Shown here: piece by piece, positions 1 to 9,012 of the stretch
How positions within the stretch are numbered: position 1 is the stretch's first letter
Layout: every line of letters begins with the position of its first letter
Origin: Flavobacterium humidisoli
GTDB taxonomy: Bacteria; Bacteroidota; Bacteroidia; Flavobacteriales; Flavobacteriaceae
Assembly (NCBI RefSeq): GCF_023272795.1
Contig: NZ_CP096829.1
Coordinates: forward strand, 124,001-188,000
Direction of reading: 5' to 3'
DNA length: 64,000 bases
Made by a program: the position numbers and the translations under genes
The notes under the pieces: generated by a model
Databases searched by the model: none
Told to the model about the DNA's origin: nothing
The model's input: the letters and a program-made list of their open reading frames with translations, nothing else

Positions 1-1398
1 ATCTAAAACCAAACCATATGTACCCAATATTTTTGCTTTGGCAGTAAAAACGTCGCCTTTTCTAATGGTTCCATTGTAACTTGTTCCTTTACCAATATAT
101 AGTTTGTCTCGTAATGATTCTGGATAATTATCGTCTTTTATAGTAATCGTAAAGTTGGAATGAACCGGAACTGTATCGTCATGAATATAAATTTTATTAT
201 TTCTAACATCGAAATTCATATTAAAATCCTCATAAAAAGTTCCCGCAGGAAAAAACACAGACATATTATCTTTTTCGAAATTGGAATCTTTATTATATCT
301 CACAAAATAAGGCCCTGTAACAGGTTCTGCCTGCACGAGCGGTGTTGCTGTGTCGTATTCGATAGGCACTGTTATAGAATTTAAATTTCCAAAATAATCT
401 GAAACTTCGATTCTGTAATTCAAAGCCAAGTTTGGTTCTGGCGTGATAACTCCGTACTGCGAATCTGTTTTAATTATGCTTAAAGCGAAAGGCGTTTTCA
501 TAAAAAGCTTTTGAACTCTCTGACTTGTTTTTTTATACCTCGCATAATCTATAAAAGCATTGATATAACGCATTTCATCAAAGGAATACGTATTAAACTG
601 ATAATTATAATTTGGATTTCCGTTTAAAAAAGTCGAAACATTAAAAACCCCATTTTTGTTATACGAAACATCATCGGTATCTACCGCATTAATTCCAAAA
701 CCAATTTTTCCGTTTGCCTTAACTTTTGAAGCCAGATAAGTTCCGTCTTTCTGGAGAGCCATATTCACAAGCAAAGGCTGTTTAGATTGGTTGACCGTTG
801 CATTATCCAGTGGATACACATACAAACTAGACAAAGTTGGTTTTTTAGTGTCCTTAATATTTTGGTCAAAGCCAAAGAAAATCGGATTGATAACAAATTC
901 TGTTTTAGTATCACGAATTTCAAAATGAAGATGCGGTCCTTCTGAAGAACCTGTATTTCCAGAAAGCCCAATTATATCGTCTTTTTTTACAGGAAGTTCG
1001 TCTGGTTTTGGAAACATTTCAATTTCATATGCCTTTTCTTTGTAATGTGTTTTTTTTACATAATCCAAAATTGCACCGGTTGGCGTTTGCAAATGCCCAT
1101 AAACAGAAGTATAACCATTTGGATGCGTGATGTAAATACATTTTCCGTTTCCAAAAGTCGAAATTTTGATTCTTGAAACATATCCATCGGCAATAGCATG
1201 TACAGTTAACCCTTCTCTCTGATTGGTTTTCAAATCAAAACCAGCATGAAAATGATTAGGCCTTAACTCTCCAAAATTACCCGAAAGTCGCATCGGAATA
1301 TCTAATGGAGGACGAAAATAGTCTTTAGGATATTGCGTTTGAGCAAATATAAAATTACAAATCAAAAAGGTAAGGGCAGAAAATCTCATAAGCAACAT
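1..1398 (-). CDS. M23 family metallopeptidase, C-terminus cut off by window edge
   Basis: Secreted peptidoglycan endopeptidase of the LytM/M23 type. The reading frame runs leftward from 1398 (MLLMRF, or from 1389, MRF) and stays open to base 1. A signal peptide (hydrophobic stretch ending IFAQ) is followed by the zinc-peptidase core: HFHAGFD supplies the first ligands, VYGHL lies further on, and GPHLHFEI supplies the last His pair. The segment after the peptidase (left of about 880) looks like the extracellular beta-rich extension of large Bacteroidota M23 proteins, though I cannot name its domains. It is divergent from the coiled-coil/zapA operon. The cleaved bond is inferred from the family. 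Confidence 0.9.
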   Translation of the reverse strand, partial: MLLMRFSALTFLICNFIFAQTQYPKDYFRPPLDIPMRLSGNFGELRPNHFHAGFDLKTNQREGLTVHAIADGYVSRIKISTFGNGKCIYITHPNGYTSVYGHLQTPTGAILDYVKKTHYKEKAYEIEMFPKPDELPVKKDDIIGLSGNTGSSEGPHLHFEIRDTKTEFVINPIFFGFDQNIKDTKKPTLSSLYVYPLDNATVNQSKQPLLVNMALQKDGTYLASKVKANGKIGFGINAVDTDDVSYNKNGVFNVSTFLNGNPNYNYQFNTYSFDEMRYINAFIDYARYKKTSQRVQKLFMKTPFALSIIKTDSQYGVITPEPNLALNYRIEVSDYFGNLNSITVPIEYDTATPLVQAEPVTGPYFVRYNKDSNFEKDNMSVFFPAGTFYEDFNMNFDVRNNKIYIHDDTVPVHSNFTITIKDDNYPESLRDKLYIGKGTSYNGTIRKGDVFTAKAKILGTYGLVLD

Positions 1399-1511
1399 TT
1401 TTGCTAAGATAAATAAAAATAGATCAATAAAAGCAAGAAAAAACCTATAATTTTACAATTAATTGAATTACATATATTTATCTATTTTAATGTAAAAAAA
1501 TCGATAAAAAA

Positions 1512-1541
1512 TTGCATTAATAAAAAGGAATATTAACTTTG
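1512..1541 (+). promoter_or_regulatory. Bacteroidetes-type sigma-A promoter for the zapA operon
   Basis: TTG at 1512-1514, a 19-nt spacer and TAACTTTG at 1534-1541 match the Bacteroidetes consensus TTG/TAnnTTTG. Transcription would start near 1548, about 20 nt before the ATG at 1570. Confidence 0.7.
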
Positions 1542-1569
1542 TATGATTAAGTAATGAATAGGATGTATA

Positions 1570-1860
1570 ATGAGTGTAATTGCAGAAATAATTGATACTC
1601 TTGAATATAAAGCCCAAAAGCTTTTTGAGAAATCAAAAGGTTTGGAGCAAAACAATCAAGTATTACGATTAGAATTAGCCAAAGCTGCGCAAATTATCCA
1701 GAAACAATCTGAGGAAATGGAGGCTTTGAAAAAGCAAAATGAAACACTTAAAATAGCCAATTCGTTGCTTGGCAGCGACAATAACAAGAGAGAGACAAAG
1801 CTTAAAATAAATTCATTAATTCGCGAAATTGATTACTGTATAGCACAACTATCAGATTAA
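1570..1860 (+). CDS. Short coiled-coil protein upstream of zapA
   Basis: A 96-residue acidic/basic protein, almost entirely predicted coiled coil: heptad-like Leu/Ile spacing runs from about residue 8 to 75, rich in Glu, Lys and Gln, without signal peptide or membrane segment. It ends 4 nt before zapA, so the two are surely co-transcribed. The pairing with ZapA suggests a cell-division accessory role comparable to ZapB, but this is inferred from position and coiled-coil character only. I see no catalytic motif. Confidence 0.8.
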   Translation: MSVIAEIIDTLEYKAQKLFEKSKGLEQNNQVLRLELAKAAQIIQKQSEEMEALKKQNETLKIANSLLGSDNNKRETKLKINSLIREIDYCIAQLSD

Positions 1861-1864
1861 TAAT

Positions 1865-2158
1865 ATGGACGGAAAGCTTAGAATTAAAATATCAATTGCC
1901 GATCGCGTTTACCCACTTACGGTTGAACCGAGTCAGGAAGAGGGACTTAGAAGTGCTTCTAAAAAAATTGATGCTATGATAAAGCAGTTCGAAGAAAATT
2001 ACGCGGTTCGTGACAAACAAGATGTTCTAGCAATGTGTGCACTACAATTTGCATCGCAAGTAGAACAAAAACAAATTGATAACGCAATCGATGGAGAAGA
2101 AACCATCGAAAGAATTAAAAGATTAAATACGCTTTTAGATCAATATCTCGAAAAATAA
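1865..2158 (+). CDS. zapA: Cell division protein ZapA
   Basis: 97 residues, the usual ZapA length. The N-terminal half carries the pattern LRIKISIADRVYPL followed by a helix with EEGLRSASKKID, typical of ZapA; the C-terminal half is a long helix that in the family forms the tetramerising coiled coil. ZapA binds FtsZ and bundles protofilaments at the Z-ring. It lies second in an operon behind a coiled-coil protein and directly upstream of a 6S-like RNA; the same zapA-6S RNA adjacency is known in proteobacteria. Confidence 0.9.
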   Translation: MDGKLRIKISIADRVYPLTVEPSQEEGLRSASKKIDAMIKQFEENYAVRDKQDVLAMCALQFASQVEQKQIDNAIDGEETIERIKRLNTLLDQYLEK

Positions 2159-2182
2159 ACGTTCTTTACAGAAACTAAGATA

Positions 2183-2347
2183 CTGCCTACATTAGTTCAC
2201 AATTGGTAAACTCAACACTAACAATTTAGAATGAGCAAATCGTCGCTACTATAGTATGCCCTCCATTTGGCTGGGAAACTTGAACAGTGAGTTAGCTCAA
2301 AACTTGTCTTTACGAGTTTATACAAGCAATTAATGTAGGCTTTTTTT
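2183..2347 (+). ncRNA. ssrS: 6S-like regulatory RNA (6S-Flavo type)
   Basis: No gene fits between zapA and rny, but the stretch has the architecture of 6S RNA. The 5' end GCCTACATTA (2185-2194) pairs perfectly with TAATGTAGGC (2331-2340) as a closing stem, followed at once by a T-run (2341-2347) that would terminate transcription. Between them lies a long imperfect rod with an interrupted centre. 6S RNA binds sigma-70-type RNA polymerase holoenzyme as a promoter mimic. The size (about 165 nt), the position behind zapA and the closing stem support the call; a covariance-model search was not possible here. The 5' end could lie some nucleotides upstream. Confidence 0.8.
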
Positions 2348-2367
2348 ATATATAAACCCTAACAAAC

Positions 2368-3927
2368 ATGGACATCATAACGATCATCATTGGTATTGTA
2401 GGTATTGCAGCAGGTTTTGCAATAGCTAAAATTATCGAGAAAAGTAATATTTCAAACCTAATTAAAAACGCTAAAAAAGAAGCAGCTTCTATCTTAAAAG
2501 ACGCTAATTTGGAAGCTGAAAATATCAAAAAAGACAAAATTCTTCAAGCAAAAGAGCGTTTTATCGAACTTAAATCGGAACACGAACAAGTTATTTTAGC
2601 ACGTGATAAAAAAGTGGCTGAAGTAGAAAAACGTGTACGCGATAAAGAATCTCAAATTTCTAACGAACTTTCTAAAGCTAAAAAAGTAAACGAAGATTAT
2701 GAAGCTAAAACAGCCGAATACAACAACAAAATTGAGGTTTTAGACAAAAAACAAGCTGAAGTTGACAAACTTCACAAAAGCCAATTACAGCAATTGGAAG
2801 TAATTTCTGGTCTTTCTGCTGAAGAGGCAAAAGAGCAATTGGTTGAAGGTTTAAAAGCTGAAGCTAAAACAAAAGCAATGTCTCACATTCAAGAAACTAT
2901 TGAAGAGGCAAAATTAACTGCACAGCAAGAAGCTAAAAAAATCATCATAAACACTATTCAAAGAGTTGGAACGGAAGAAGCAGTTGAAAACTGTGTATCT
3001 GTTTTCAACATTGAATCTGACGATGTAAAAGGACGCATTATTGGTCGTGAAGGACGTAACATTAGAGCTCTTGAAGCTGCAACTGGAGTTGAAATCATTG
3101 TTGATGACACGCCAGAAGCTATCATTCTTTCTTGTTTTGATCCTGTTCGTAGAGAAATTGCTCGTTTGTCTTTGCACAAATTAGTAACTGACGGACGTAT
3201 TCACCCAGCTCGTATCGAAGAAGTTGTAGCTAAAACTGCAAAACAAATTGATGACGAAATTATTGAAGTAGGAAAACGTACCGTAATCGACTTAGGAATT
3301 CACGGTTTACACCCAGAATTAATTAAAGTGGTGGGTAGAATGAAATACCGTTCTTCTTACGGGCAAAACTTATTACAGCACTCAAGAGAGGTTTCTAAAC
3401 TTTGCGGTATCATGGCTGCAGAATTAGGACTAAACGTAAAACTAGCTAAAAGAGCTGGTTTATTACACGATATCGGAAAAGTGCCAGATACAGAAAGCGA
3501 TTTACCACACGCACTTTTAGGTATGCAATGGGCTGAGAAATACGGCGAAAAAGAAGAAGTATGCAACGCAATTGGAGCGCACCACGATGAGATCGAAATG
3601 AAATCTTTATTGTCTCCGATTATTCAAGTTTGTGATGCTATTTCTGGAGCAAGACCAGGTGCTAGACGTCAGGTTTTAGATTCTTACATCCAGCGTCTAA
3701 AAGATCTTGAAGATGTAGCTTACGGATTCAGCGGAGTTAAAAATGCTTATGCAATTCAAGCTGGTAGAGAACTTCGTGTAATTGTAGAAAGTGAAAAAGT
3801 TTCTGATGATAATGCAGCAAACTTATCTTTCGAGATTTCACAAAAAATTCAAACAGAAATGACTTACCCTGGACAAGTAAAAGTTACAGTTATCAGAGAA
3901 ACTAGAGCTGTAAATATTGCTAAGTAA
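2368..3927 (+). CDS. rny: Ribonuclease Y
   Basis: Membrane-anchored endoribonuclease that initiates mRNA decay. At 519 residues it matches the family length. Order: N-terminal membrane helix (about 3-22, [16 protein letters not shown]), long charged coiled coil (about 30-150), KH RNA-binding domain starting near residue 220 ([15 protein letters not shown]), and an HD domain with the metal-binding His-Asp pair in [12 protein letters not shown] near residue 365. ATG at 2368 is followed directly by the membrane helix, which supports this start. It is preceded by the 6S-like RNA and closed by a hairpin terminator at 3946-3980. Confidence 0.97.
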   Translation: MDIITIIIGIVGIAAGFAIAKIIEKSNISNLIKNAKKEAASILKDANLEAENIKKDKILQAKERFIELKSEHEQVILARDKKVAEVEKRVRDKESQISNELSKAKKVNEDYEAKTAEYNNKIEVLDKKQAEVDKLHKSQLQQLEVISGLSAEEAKEQLVEGLKAEAKTKAMSHIQETIEEAKLTAQQEAKKIIINTIQRVGTEEAVENCVSVFNIESDDVKGRIIGREGRNIRALEAATGVEIIVDDTPEAIILSCFDPVRREIARLSLHKLVTDGRIHPARIEEVVAKTAKQIDDEIIEVGKRTVIDLGIHGLHPELIKVVGRMKYRSSYGQNLLQHSREVSKLCGIMAAELGLNVKLAKRAGLLHDIGKVPDTESDLPHALLGMQWAEKYGEKEEVCNAIGAHHDEIEMKSLLSPIIQVCDAISGARPGARRQVLDSYIQRLKDLEDVAYGFSGVKNAYAIQAGRELRVIVESEKVSDDNAANLSFEISQKIQTEMTYPGQVKVTVIRETRAVNIAK

Positions 3928-3945
3928 TCAGGATTACAAATAAAA

Positions 3946-3980
3946 AATAAAGGCTGTCAATTGACAGCCTTTATTTTTTT
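3946..3980. terminator. Bidirectional intrinsic terminator between rny and the kinase gene
   Basis: AATAAAGGCTGTCAA/TTGACAGCCTTTATT forms a long uninterrupted stem with an A-run on the left and a T-run on the right. It serves both convergent genes. Confidence 0.85.
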
Positions 3981-3995
3981 AGTTCTATTTAAATT

Positions 3996-5516
3996 TTACA
4001 TATCATTAAAAACGATTTTAAAGCTCGTTCCTACTCCTACTTCACTTTCTACTTCAACCGTTCCTTTCATAGCCTCAATTTGATTTCTTGTAATATACAA
4101 CCCAATACCTCGAGCTTCTTCGTGTTTATGAAAGGTTTTATACATTCCGAATATTAAATCACCATAAACTTTCAAATCGATTCCCAGACCATTATCTGAA
4201 ATCTTAAGCGACTTAAAGCCTTCTGGCTCGATTGCAAAATCAAAAGTAATAATAGGATCACGATCAGGATGTGCATATTTAATTGCATTTGTTGTAAAAT
4301 TCAGCAAAACACTTTCCATATACGCTGGATTAAAATTAATCGTGAGATACTTTGGAACATTATTAATAATGGTTACTTTTCGCTGTTTATCATAACCTTT
4401 AATAGTCGAAATAGTCTTCTCGATATACTCACAAAGCTTTAACGGCACTACTGCAATATTAATATTGCTTTGCGTTTTGACAATTTGGGTAAGATTCGAA
4501 ATAGTCTCATTGAGATCGTTAGAAACAGCTCTCAAGTATTCCAGCATTTCAGCTACAGTTTGCTTACTAACATCAGCATCAATAAGATCTAAAATAGATT
4601 TTATATTTCCAGCCTGCGTATTTAAATTGTGCGAAACAATATGCGAAAAATTCAACAATCGGCTATTTTGATCACTATACAGTTTCATCGTTTTCAAAAG
4701 TTCCAGCTCTTTTTCTTTTTGCGCCGATACATCTGTATGAGTTCCGATTACACGAAGAGGCTTTCCGTTTTCATCCCGTTCAATTACTTTTCCTCGATCC
4801 AAAATCCATTTGTAATTTCCACTAGAAGTCATTACACGATGATAATTTTCGTAAAACGGAATCTTATTATCAAAATGTTCGTGAATATCGGAGTAATATT
4901 TTGGAAGATCATCAGGATGAACGATTTTATCCCAACGCTCTGGATCATCAAAAATATCGGTAGATTCCAGTTCTAAAATTTTAAGAGACAAGGACGAATA
5001 AAAAACACTATTAGTAACCATATCCCAGTCCCAAATCCCCACCGTAGAAGCGTCAAGAGCAAATTGAAAACGTTCTTCAGAAATTCTAAGTTTTTCTTCT
5101 TTATCTTTCAATTCGGTAATATCCGAAACATGTCCATAAAAAATAACATCTCCTCCGGCTCCCGCTTCTGTTTTTGCAGAAATCCTAAACCAGCGAATGC
5201 CTTTTTTAGGAAGACTAGCCCTAAATTCAATTTCCCAAGGTTTTATTTCTTTCCTAGCCTTAATTAAAGACTGAAAAAAAAGTTCCCGATCCTGCGGTAA
5301 AATTCGATCGTAAACTATAAATTTTATATCATTATCAAAATTTGCTGAAGAAATTTCAAATATTTCATCAGCCGATTTACTTACGAGTGGAAAGGTGTAA
5401 TTATTATCATCATCAATAATAAATTGAAAAAGTAAGTCGGGCATTTCGGCCAACAATTTTTTATAAAAATTATTTACCTCCAAGCAATCGTCATTTCCAT
5501 ATAAATCAAAAACCAT
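3996..5516 (-). CDS. PAS-domain sensor histidine kinase (orphan)
   Basis: 506 residues, no membrane segment, so probably cytoplasmic. Two PAS-like sensor modules: residues about 15-130, and about 145-270, the latter ending in the typical PAC tail RVIGTHTDVSAQKEKE. The phosphoacceptor lies in SHNLNTQAGN (His296), followed by the ATPase domain with the N box NFTTNAIKYAHP, G1 box DNGLGID and G2 box GIGLYITRNQIEAMKG. No response regulator is adjacent, so partner and signal are unknown. Convergent with rny across a shared terminator. Confidence 0.92.
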   Translation of the reverse strand: MVFDLYGNDDCLEVNNFYKKLLAEMPDLLFQFIIDDDNNYTFPLVSKSADEIFEISSANFDNDIKFIVYDRILPQDRELFFQSLIKARKEIKPWEIEFRASLPKKGIRWFRISAKTEAGAGGDVIFYGHVSDITELKDKEEKLRISEERFQFALDASTVGIWDWDMVTNSVFYSSLSLKILELESTDIFDDPERWDKIVHPDDLPKYYSDIHEHFDNKIPFYENYHRVMTSSGNYKWILDRGKVIERDENGKPLRVIGTHTDVSAQKEKELELLKTMKLYSDQNSRLLNFSHIVSHNLNTQAGNIKSILDLIDADVSKQTVAEMLEYLRAVSNDLNETISNLTQIVKTQSNINIAVVPLKLCEYIEKTISTIKGYDKQRKVTIINNVPKYLTINFNPAYMESVLLNFTTNAIKYAHPDRDPIITFDFAIEPEGFKSLKISDNGLGIDLKVYGDLIFGMYKTFHKHEEARGIGLYITRNQIEAMKGTVEVESEVGVGTSFKIVFNDM

Positions 5517-5668
5517 ATACTACTTTTTTATGTAAATAAAACATTAAGAACTTATGCGGGAGAAGCAAAACAAAACATCACATTTCACTGTATTTAATTC
5601 GTTTTAACTCAAATTTTTAACACAATATATAAATTTTCAAAACAAAAAACGCACAATACAATAAAAAA

Positions 5669-6565
5669 TTATTTTCTTGGATGAAAACTATGCATAACCT
5701 CCTTTAAAAAACTGCGATCAAGATGAACATAAATTTCTGTTGTTGTAATAGATTCATGCCCAAGCATTAACTGAATGGATCTCAAATCTGCACCATTTTC
5801 AAGCAGATGTGTAGCAAAAGAATGGCGTAATGTATGCGGACTTATACTCTTATTCAATCCCATTTTTTGTGCAAGATCTTTAATGATAGTAAAAACCATC
5901 GCGCGTGTTAACTGATTTCCTCTTCTATTCAAAAATAAAGTGTCTTCTGCTCCTTTTTTAATATTGAGATTACAGCGAACTGCATTTCTATAAATATCAA
6001 TATATTTCTGAGTTAATGATCCTATTGGAACAAATCTTTCTTTATTGCCTTTACCTGTAATTTTAATAAAGCCTTCATCAAAAAACAGATCAGATATTTT
6101 TAGAGAAATGAGTTCAGAAACACGAAGACCACAGCCATAAAGAGTTTCAATCATAGCGCGGTTTCGCTCGCCTTCGTTGGTGCTTAAATCGATTGTTTCG
6201 ATCAGAGCATCAATTTCTGGAAGTGATAATGTATCGGGTAATTTACGTCCTGTTTTGGGCGCTTCGATTAATTCTAAAGGATTATCGTTTCTATAATCTT
6301 CAAAAACCAGATAATTAAAGAAACTTTTGAGTCCAGAGATAATTCTAGCCTGCGACCTTGGATTAACTTCTTTAGCTACCGTATAAATAAATTGCTGTAA
6401 AGTTTCGTCGGAAATTTTTATTGGCGAAATATCAATCTGATTGGTTTCCAAAAAAAGACACAAACGCTCAATATCAAAGCCGTAGTTTTCGATTGTATTT
6501 TTAGACAAACCTCTCTCAATCCTCAAATAGGACTGATAATCTTTTATATATCTGCTCCAATTCAT
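5669..6565 (-). CDS. xerD: Tyrosine recombinase XerD
   Basis: 298 residues, typical for XerC/XerD, which resolve chromosome dimers at dif. The N-terminal SAM-like domain (about 1-85) carries the pattern LRIERGLSKNTIENY. The catalytic domain has Arg in GCGLRVSELISL, Lys in GKGNKERFVPI, the HxxR box in SPHTLRHSFATHL, His in LGHESITTTEIY and the terminal nucleophilic Tyr in TEIYVH. It stands alone as a housekeeping gene with no mobile element around it, which favours XerD over a phage integrase. XerC versus XerD cannot be proven without the second copy. Confidence 0.92.
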   Translation of the reverse strand: MNWSRYIKDYQSYLRIERGLSKNTIENYGFDIERLCLFLETNQIDISPIKISDETLQQFIYTVAKEVNPRSQARIISGLKSFFNYLVFEDYRNDNPLELIEAPKTGRKLPDTLSLPEIDALIETIDLSTNEGERNRAMIETLYGCGLRVSELISLKISDLFFDEGFIKITGKGNKERFVPIGSLTQKYIDIYRNAVRCNLNIKKGAEDTLFLNRRGNQLTRAMVFTIIKDLAQKMGLNKSISPHTLRHSFATHLLENGADLRSIQLMLGHESITTTEIYVHLDRSFLKEVMHSFHPRK

Positions 6566-6593
6566 ATTTACAAAGTAAATGATTTTTTAGCAT

Positions 6594-6624
6594 AAAAAAA
6601 CCTCCCTAGTTTAAGGAAGGTTTT
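6594..6624 (-). terminator. Terminator of the beta-barrel gene at 6642
   Basis: Stem AAAACCTCCCT/AGGAAGGTTTT with one mismatch and an A-run on the left, which is a T-run on the minus strand. Confidence 0.7.
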
Positions 6625-6641
6625 CAAATATTTTTAATTTC

Positions 6642-7220
6642 TTAATTAAATTTATAAGCCGCAGTTATAGCAAAAACACTGTTTTTTGGACTATCGTAAT
6701 ATTCGTCCCAAGTATCTGCGTCATTATCTGCAATATTAGACAAACCTACTGTATAACGAGCACCAACTGAGAAGTTATCAGTAAAGTTATATCCAAGTCC
6801 GAAATTAAATCCTGTATCAACAGATTTGAAACCATCTTTTACATCTCTGCCTTCACTTTTAGCAGAAACTAAAAATCCTAATTGTGGTCCAGCCTCAGCA
6901 GTAAATTGTTTTGTGATATAAAACTTCGCTAATACAGGCACATTAATATAATTTAATTTAGTATCAAATTTATCGCCTGCAAACTTCAATTTAGCGCCTT
7001 GAGTAGAGAACAAAAGCTCTGGCTGAATAGATAATCTTTCAATAACTTTAATCTCAGCAAAACCTCCTACTTGAAAACCTACTAAAGAGTTAGCATCCCA
7101 ATAATTTCCGCCTGCAAAAGTTGTAATATTAAGACCTCCTTTTATTCCAAATCTTGTTTCCTGAGCATTTGAGAATGCAAAAGCCATAATTGCAATGGCA
7201 GATAAAATAATTTTTTTCAT
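6642..7220 (-). CDS. Outer-membrane beta-barrel protein (PorT-like family), copy 1
   Basis: 192 residues with a cleavable signal peptide (MKKIILSAIAIMAFAFSNAQ) and an alternating-residue beta-barrel ending in the aromatic C-terminal strand AITAAYKFN. Family signatures are FGIKGGLN at the mature start, LSIQPELLFSTQGAK in the middle and AEAGPQLGFLVSAK. It is homologous to the genes at 7431 and 8325, so the three are a local paralogue group. Function unknown: a small 8-stranded barrel of the opacity/porin type. A TATATTTG box on the minus strand (7252-7259) sets the start near 7246, consistent with the ATG at 7220. Confidence 0.88.
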   Translation of the reverse strand: MKKIILSAIAIMAFAFSNAQETRFGIKGGLNITTFAGGNYWDANSLVGFQVGGFAEIKVIERLSIQPELLFSTQGAKLKFAGDKFDTKLNYINVPVLAKFYITKQFTAEAGPQLGFLVSAKSEGRDVKDGFKSVDTGFNFGLGYNFTDNFSVGARYTVGLSNIADNDADTWDEYYDSPKNSVFAITAAYKFN

Positions 7221-7251
7221 TCTAATTTGTTTTGGGTTAAATTAATCAGAT

Positions 7252-7259
7252 CAAATATA
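7252..7259 (-). promoter_or_regulatory. -7 element for the barrel gene at 7220
   Basis: TATATTTG read on the minus strand matches TAnnTTTG; the predicted start of transcription is about 25 nt upstream of the ATG. Confidence 0.5.
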
Positions 7260-7373
7260 AAAATATTCTTCATAAAACTACATTAGGAATTTAATAAATA
7301 AAATAGTAATAAGTTTGTAAGTTGTTAAATTAAAATCATATAAACTTTAAATGCAAAATCTAAAACAAAAAAA

Positions 7374-7391
7374 AACCTTCCCAAGGGAAGG
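7374..7391 (-). terminator. Terminator of the beta-barrel gene at 7431
   Basis: CCTTCCC-AA-GGGAAGG hairpin preceded on the + strand by a run of A, i.e. a T-run for minus-strand transcripts. Confidence 0.75.
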
Positions 7392-7430
7392 CATAAAAAA
7401 ACTAAATTATTATTATTATTATTTTTATTT

Positions 7431-8033
7431 TTAGAATTTATATCCAACAGTTAATGAAACTACATTATTATGGATTTTAACATCATTATCAAAGTCAGAA
7501 ATGTTTGATAAACCAAAATTATATCTTACCCCAACTGATACATTCTCCGTGAAATCATATCCTGCTCCAACATTTAAACCGAATGAAACTGATTTAATAT
7601 CATCTTTTGCATCATCATTTCCAGAATTTTTTTCTCCATAATACATCTCTTCCCATTTATCTTTAGCTGACAGTAAAAAACCTATTTGGGGCCCCGCCTC
7701 AACACTAAATTTATCAGCAACATAATACTTAGCCATAACTGGAACGTTTAAATAGCTAGTATTGATTGTTTCTTTAAAATAGTAATTAACCTCTGATTCC
7801 TCAAATTTAGCTCCTTGGGTAGAATACAAAAGCTCTGGCTGAATTGAGAATTTATCTGTAAGTTTAAATTCTGCAAAACCTCCCACTTGAAAACCAACTT
7901 TAGACGATGCGTCTTCAATGTCTCCCGAAAAACTTGAAAGATGTATTCCTCCCTTTAATCCAAACTTTACATCTTGAGCATTTGCCCATCCGAAAGTTAA
8001 TACTGCAATAGCAGTTAAAACAATTTTTTTCAT
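7431..8033 (-). CDS. Outer-membrane beta-barrel protein (PorT-like family), copy 2
   Basis: About 200 residues from ATG 8033: signal peptide MKKIVLTAIAVLTFGWANAQ, then FGLKGGIHLSSF, LSIQPELL-type strand (FSIQPELLYSTQGAKF) and VEAGPQIGFLLSAKD, closing with the barrel C-terminus SLTVGYKF. The frame extends upstream to 8096, but a minus-strand -7 box TAGTTTTG lies at 8067-8074, which would put the longer start upstream of the transcript; with the signal peptide this fixes 8033. Clear paralogue of the neighbours at 6642 and 8325. Confidence 0.88.
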   Translation of the reverse strand: MKKIVLTAIAVLTFGWANAQDVKFGLKGGIHLSSFSGDIEDASSKVGFQVGGFAEFKLTDKFSIQPELLYSTQGAKFEESEVNYYFKETINTSYLNVPVMAKYYVADKFSVEAGPQIGFLLSAKDKWEEMYYGEKNSGNDDAKDDIKSVSFGLNVGAGYDFTENVSVGVRYNFGLSNISDFDNDVKIHNNVVSLTVGYKF

Positions 8034-8324
8034 AATTTTTAAAAATATTATTTGATTAATATTCAACAAAACTAAGATTAGACCTACAAAAAACACTCCA
8101 CTATAAGTTTAAAAAGTATTAAAATAAGACACAAATAATACTAGAATAGACTTCCTGAAAATCAAAACTTTAAAAGAGAAAACAAAGAATTTCATGCCTT
8201 AAAAAATAATTTGAGTGGGAATTTTAGTAATTATTTAATCCAAATTATAATGCAATAAAATGCTAAATATGTAGTTTTGAACTTTAAATAACATTTTAAA
8301 ATACCAATTTTTAAAAACCTTTTT
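8034..8324. other. Divergent intergenic region between two barrel genes
   Basis: About 290 nt of very AT-rich DNA without an open frame. It holds the minus-strand -7 box at 8067-8074 and presumably the promoter of the gene at 8325; nothing else stands out. Confidence 0.6.
8067..8074 (-). promoter_or_regulatory. -7 element deciding the start of the barrel gene at 8033
   Basis: TAGTTTTG on the minus strand matches TAnnTTTG; transcription would begin near 8061, downstream of the alternative ATG at 8096. Confidence 0.5.
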
Positions 8325-8885
8325 ATGAAGAAAATACTTTTAGCAGCTGTTATGTTCATTGCAACATCAGCGGCAGTAAACGCACAATTTGTACAAATCG
8401 GGGTAAAAGCAGGAGCTAACTTTGCAAATCAAACTGGAGGTTCTGACTTTAATGGAATCTCTGTTGATAAAGAAGGAATTACAAGTTACCACGCAGGTCT
8501 TGTAGCAGAACTTAAATTATTAGAAAAATTCTCAATTCAGCCAGAGCTTTTGTATTCTACTCAAGGAGCTACTTATAAAAATGCTTTTTCAGAATTTAAA
8601 AACGAGATGGGATATATTGCTATTCCTGTAATGGCAAAAATCTATATGACTAAGTCTCTTAGTTTAGAACTTGGTCCACAGGCATCATTCCTTGTTAGCA
8701 ATAAAAAAGAATTTGACGTTGCAGATCCAAAAACATTTGATTTTTCTCTAAATGCAGGTTTAGGATTAAAAGTTGTTGGAGGTCTTTTTGTTCAAGCTCG
8801 TTACGGTATAGGTCTGACTGAGATTTCAGAACAAGCTGATTTTAAAAACTCTGTATTCCAACTTTCTGCTGGATACATGTTCTAA
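8325..8885 (+). CDS. Outer-membrane beta-barrel protein (PorT-like family), copy 3
   Basis: 186 residues, signal peptide MKKILLAAVMFIATSAAVNAQ, then IGVKAGANFANQTGG, FSIQPELLYSTQGATY and LELGPQASFLVSNKK, ending in the barrel strand LSAGYMF. Same family as the two genes on its left but transcribed divergently from them; the upstream gap (8034-8324) therefore holds promoters for both directions. Role unknown; a surface or porin-like barrel is inferred from the fold. Confidence 0.88.
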   Translation: MKKILLAAVMFIATSAAVNAQFVQIGVKAGANFANQTGGSDFNGISVDKEGITSYHAGLVAELKLLEKFSIQPELLYSTQGATYKNAFSEFKNEMGYIAIPVMAKIYMTKSLSLELGPQASFLVSNKKEFDVADPKTFDFSLNAGLGLKVVGGLFVQARYGIGLTEISEQADFKNSVFQLSAGYMF

Positions 8886-8906
8886 AAATATATCACATAC
8901 TTTTAC

Positions 8907-8945
8907 AAAAACCGCTCTATTTATTAGTGCGGTTTTTTTTATTTT
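8907..8945 (+). terminator. Terminator of the beta-barrel gene at 8325
   Basis: AAAAACCGC/GCGGTTTTT stem around an AT-rich loop followed by a long T-run. Confidence 0.8.
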
Positions 8946-9012
8946 TACACTACTCAATGACAATTGCAAAAATCAATAGCAATGTCAATATCTCAAAACA
9001 AAACAAACACAT

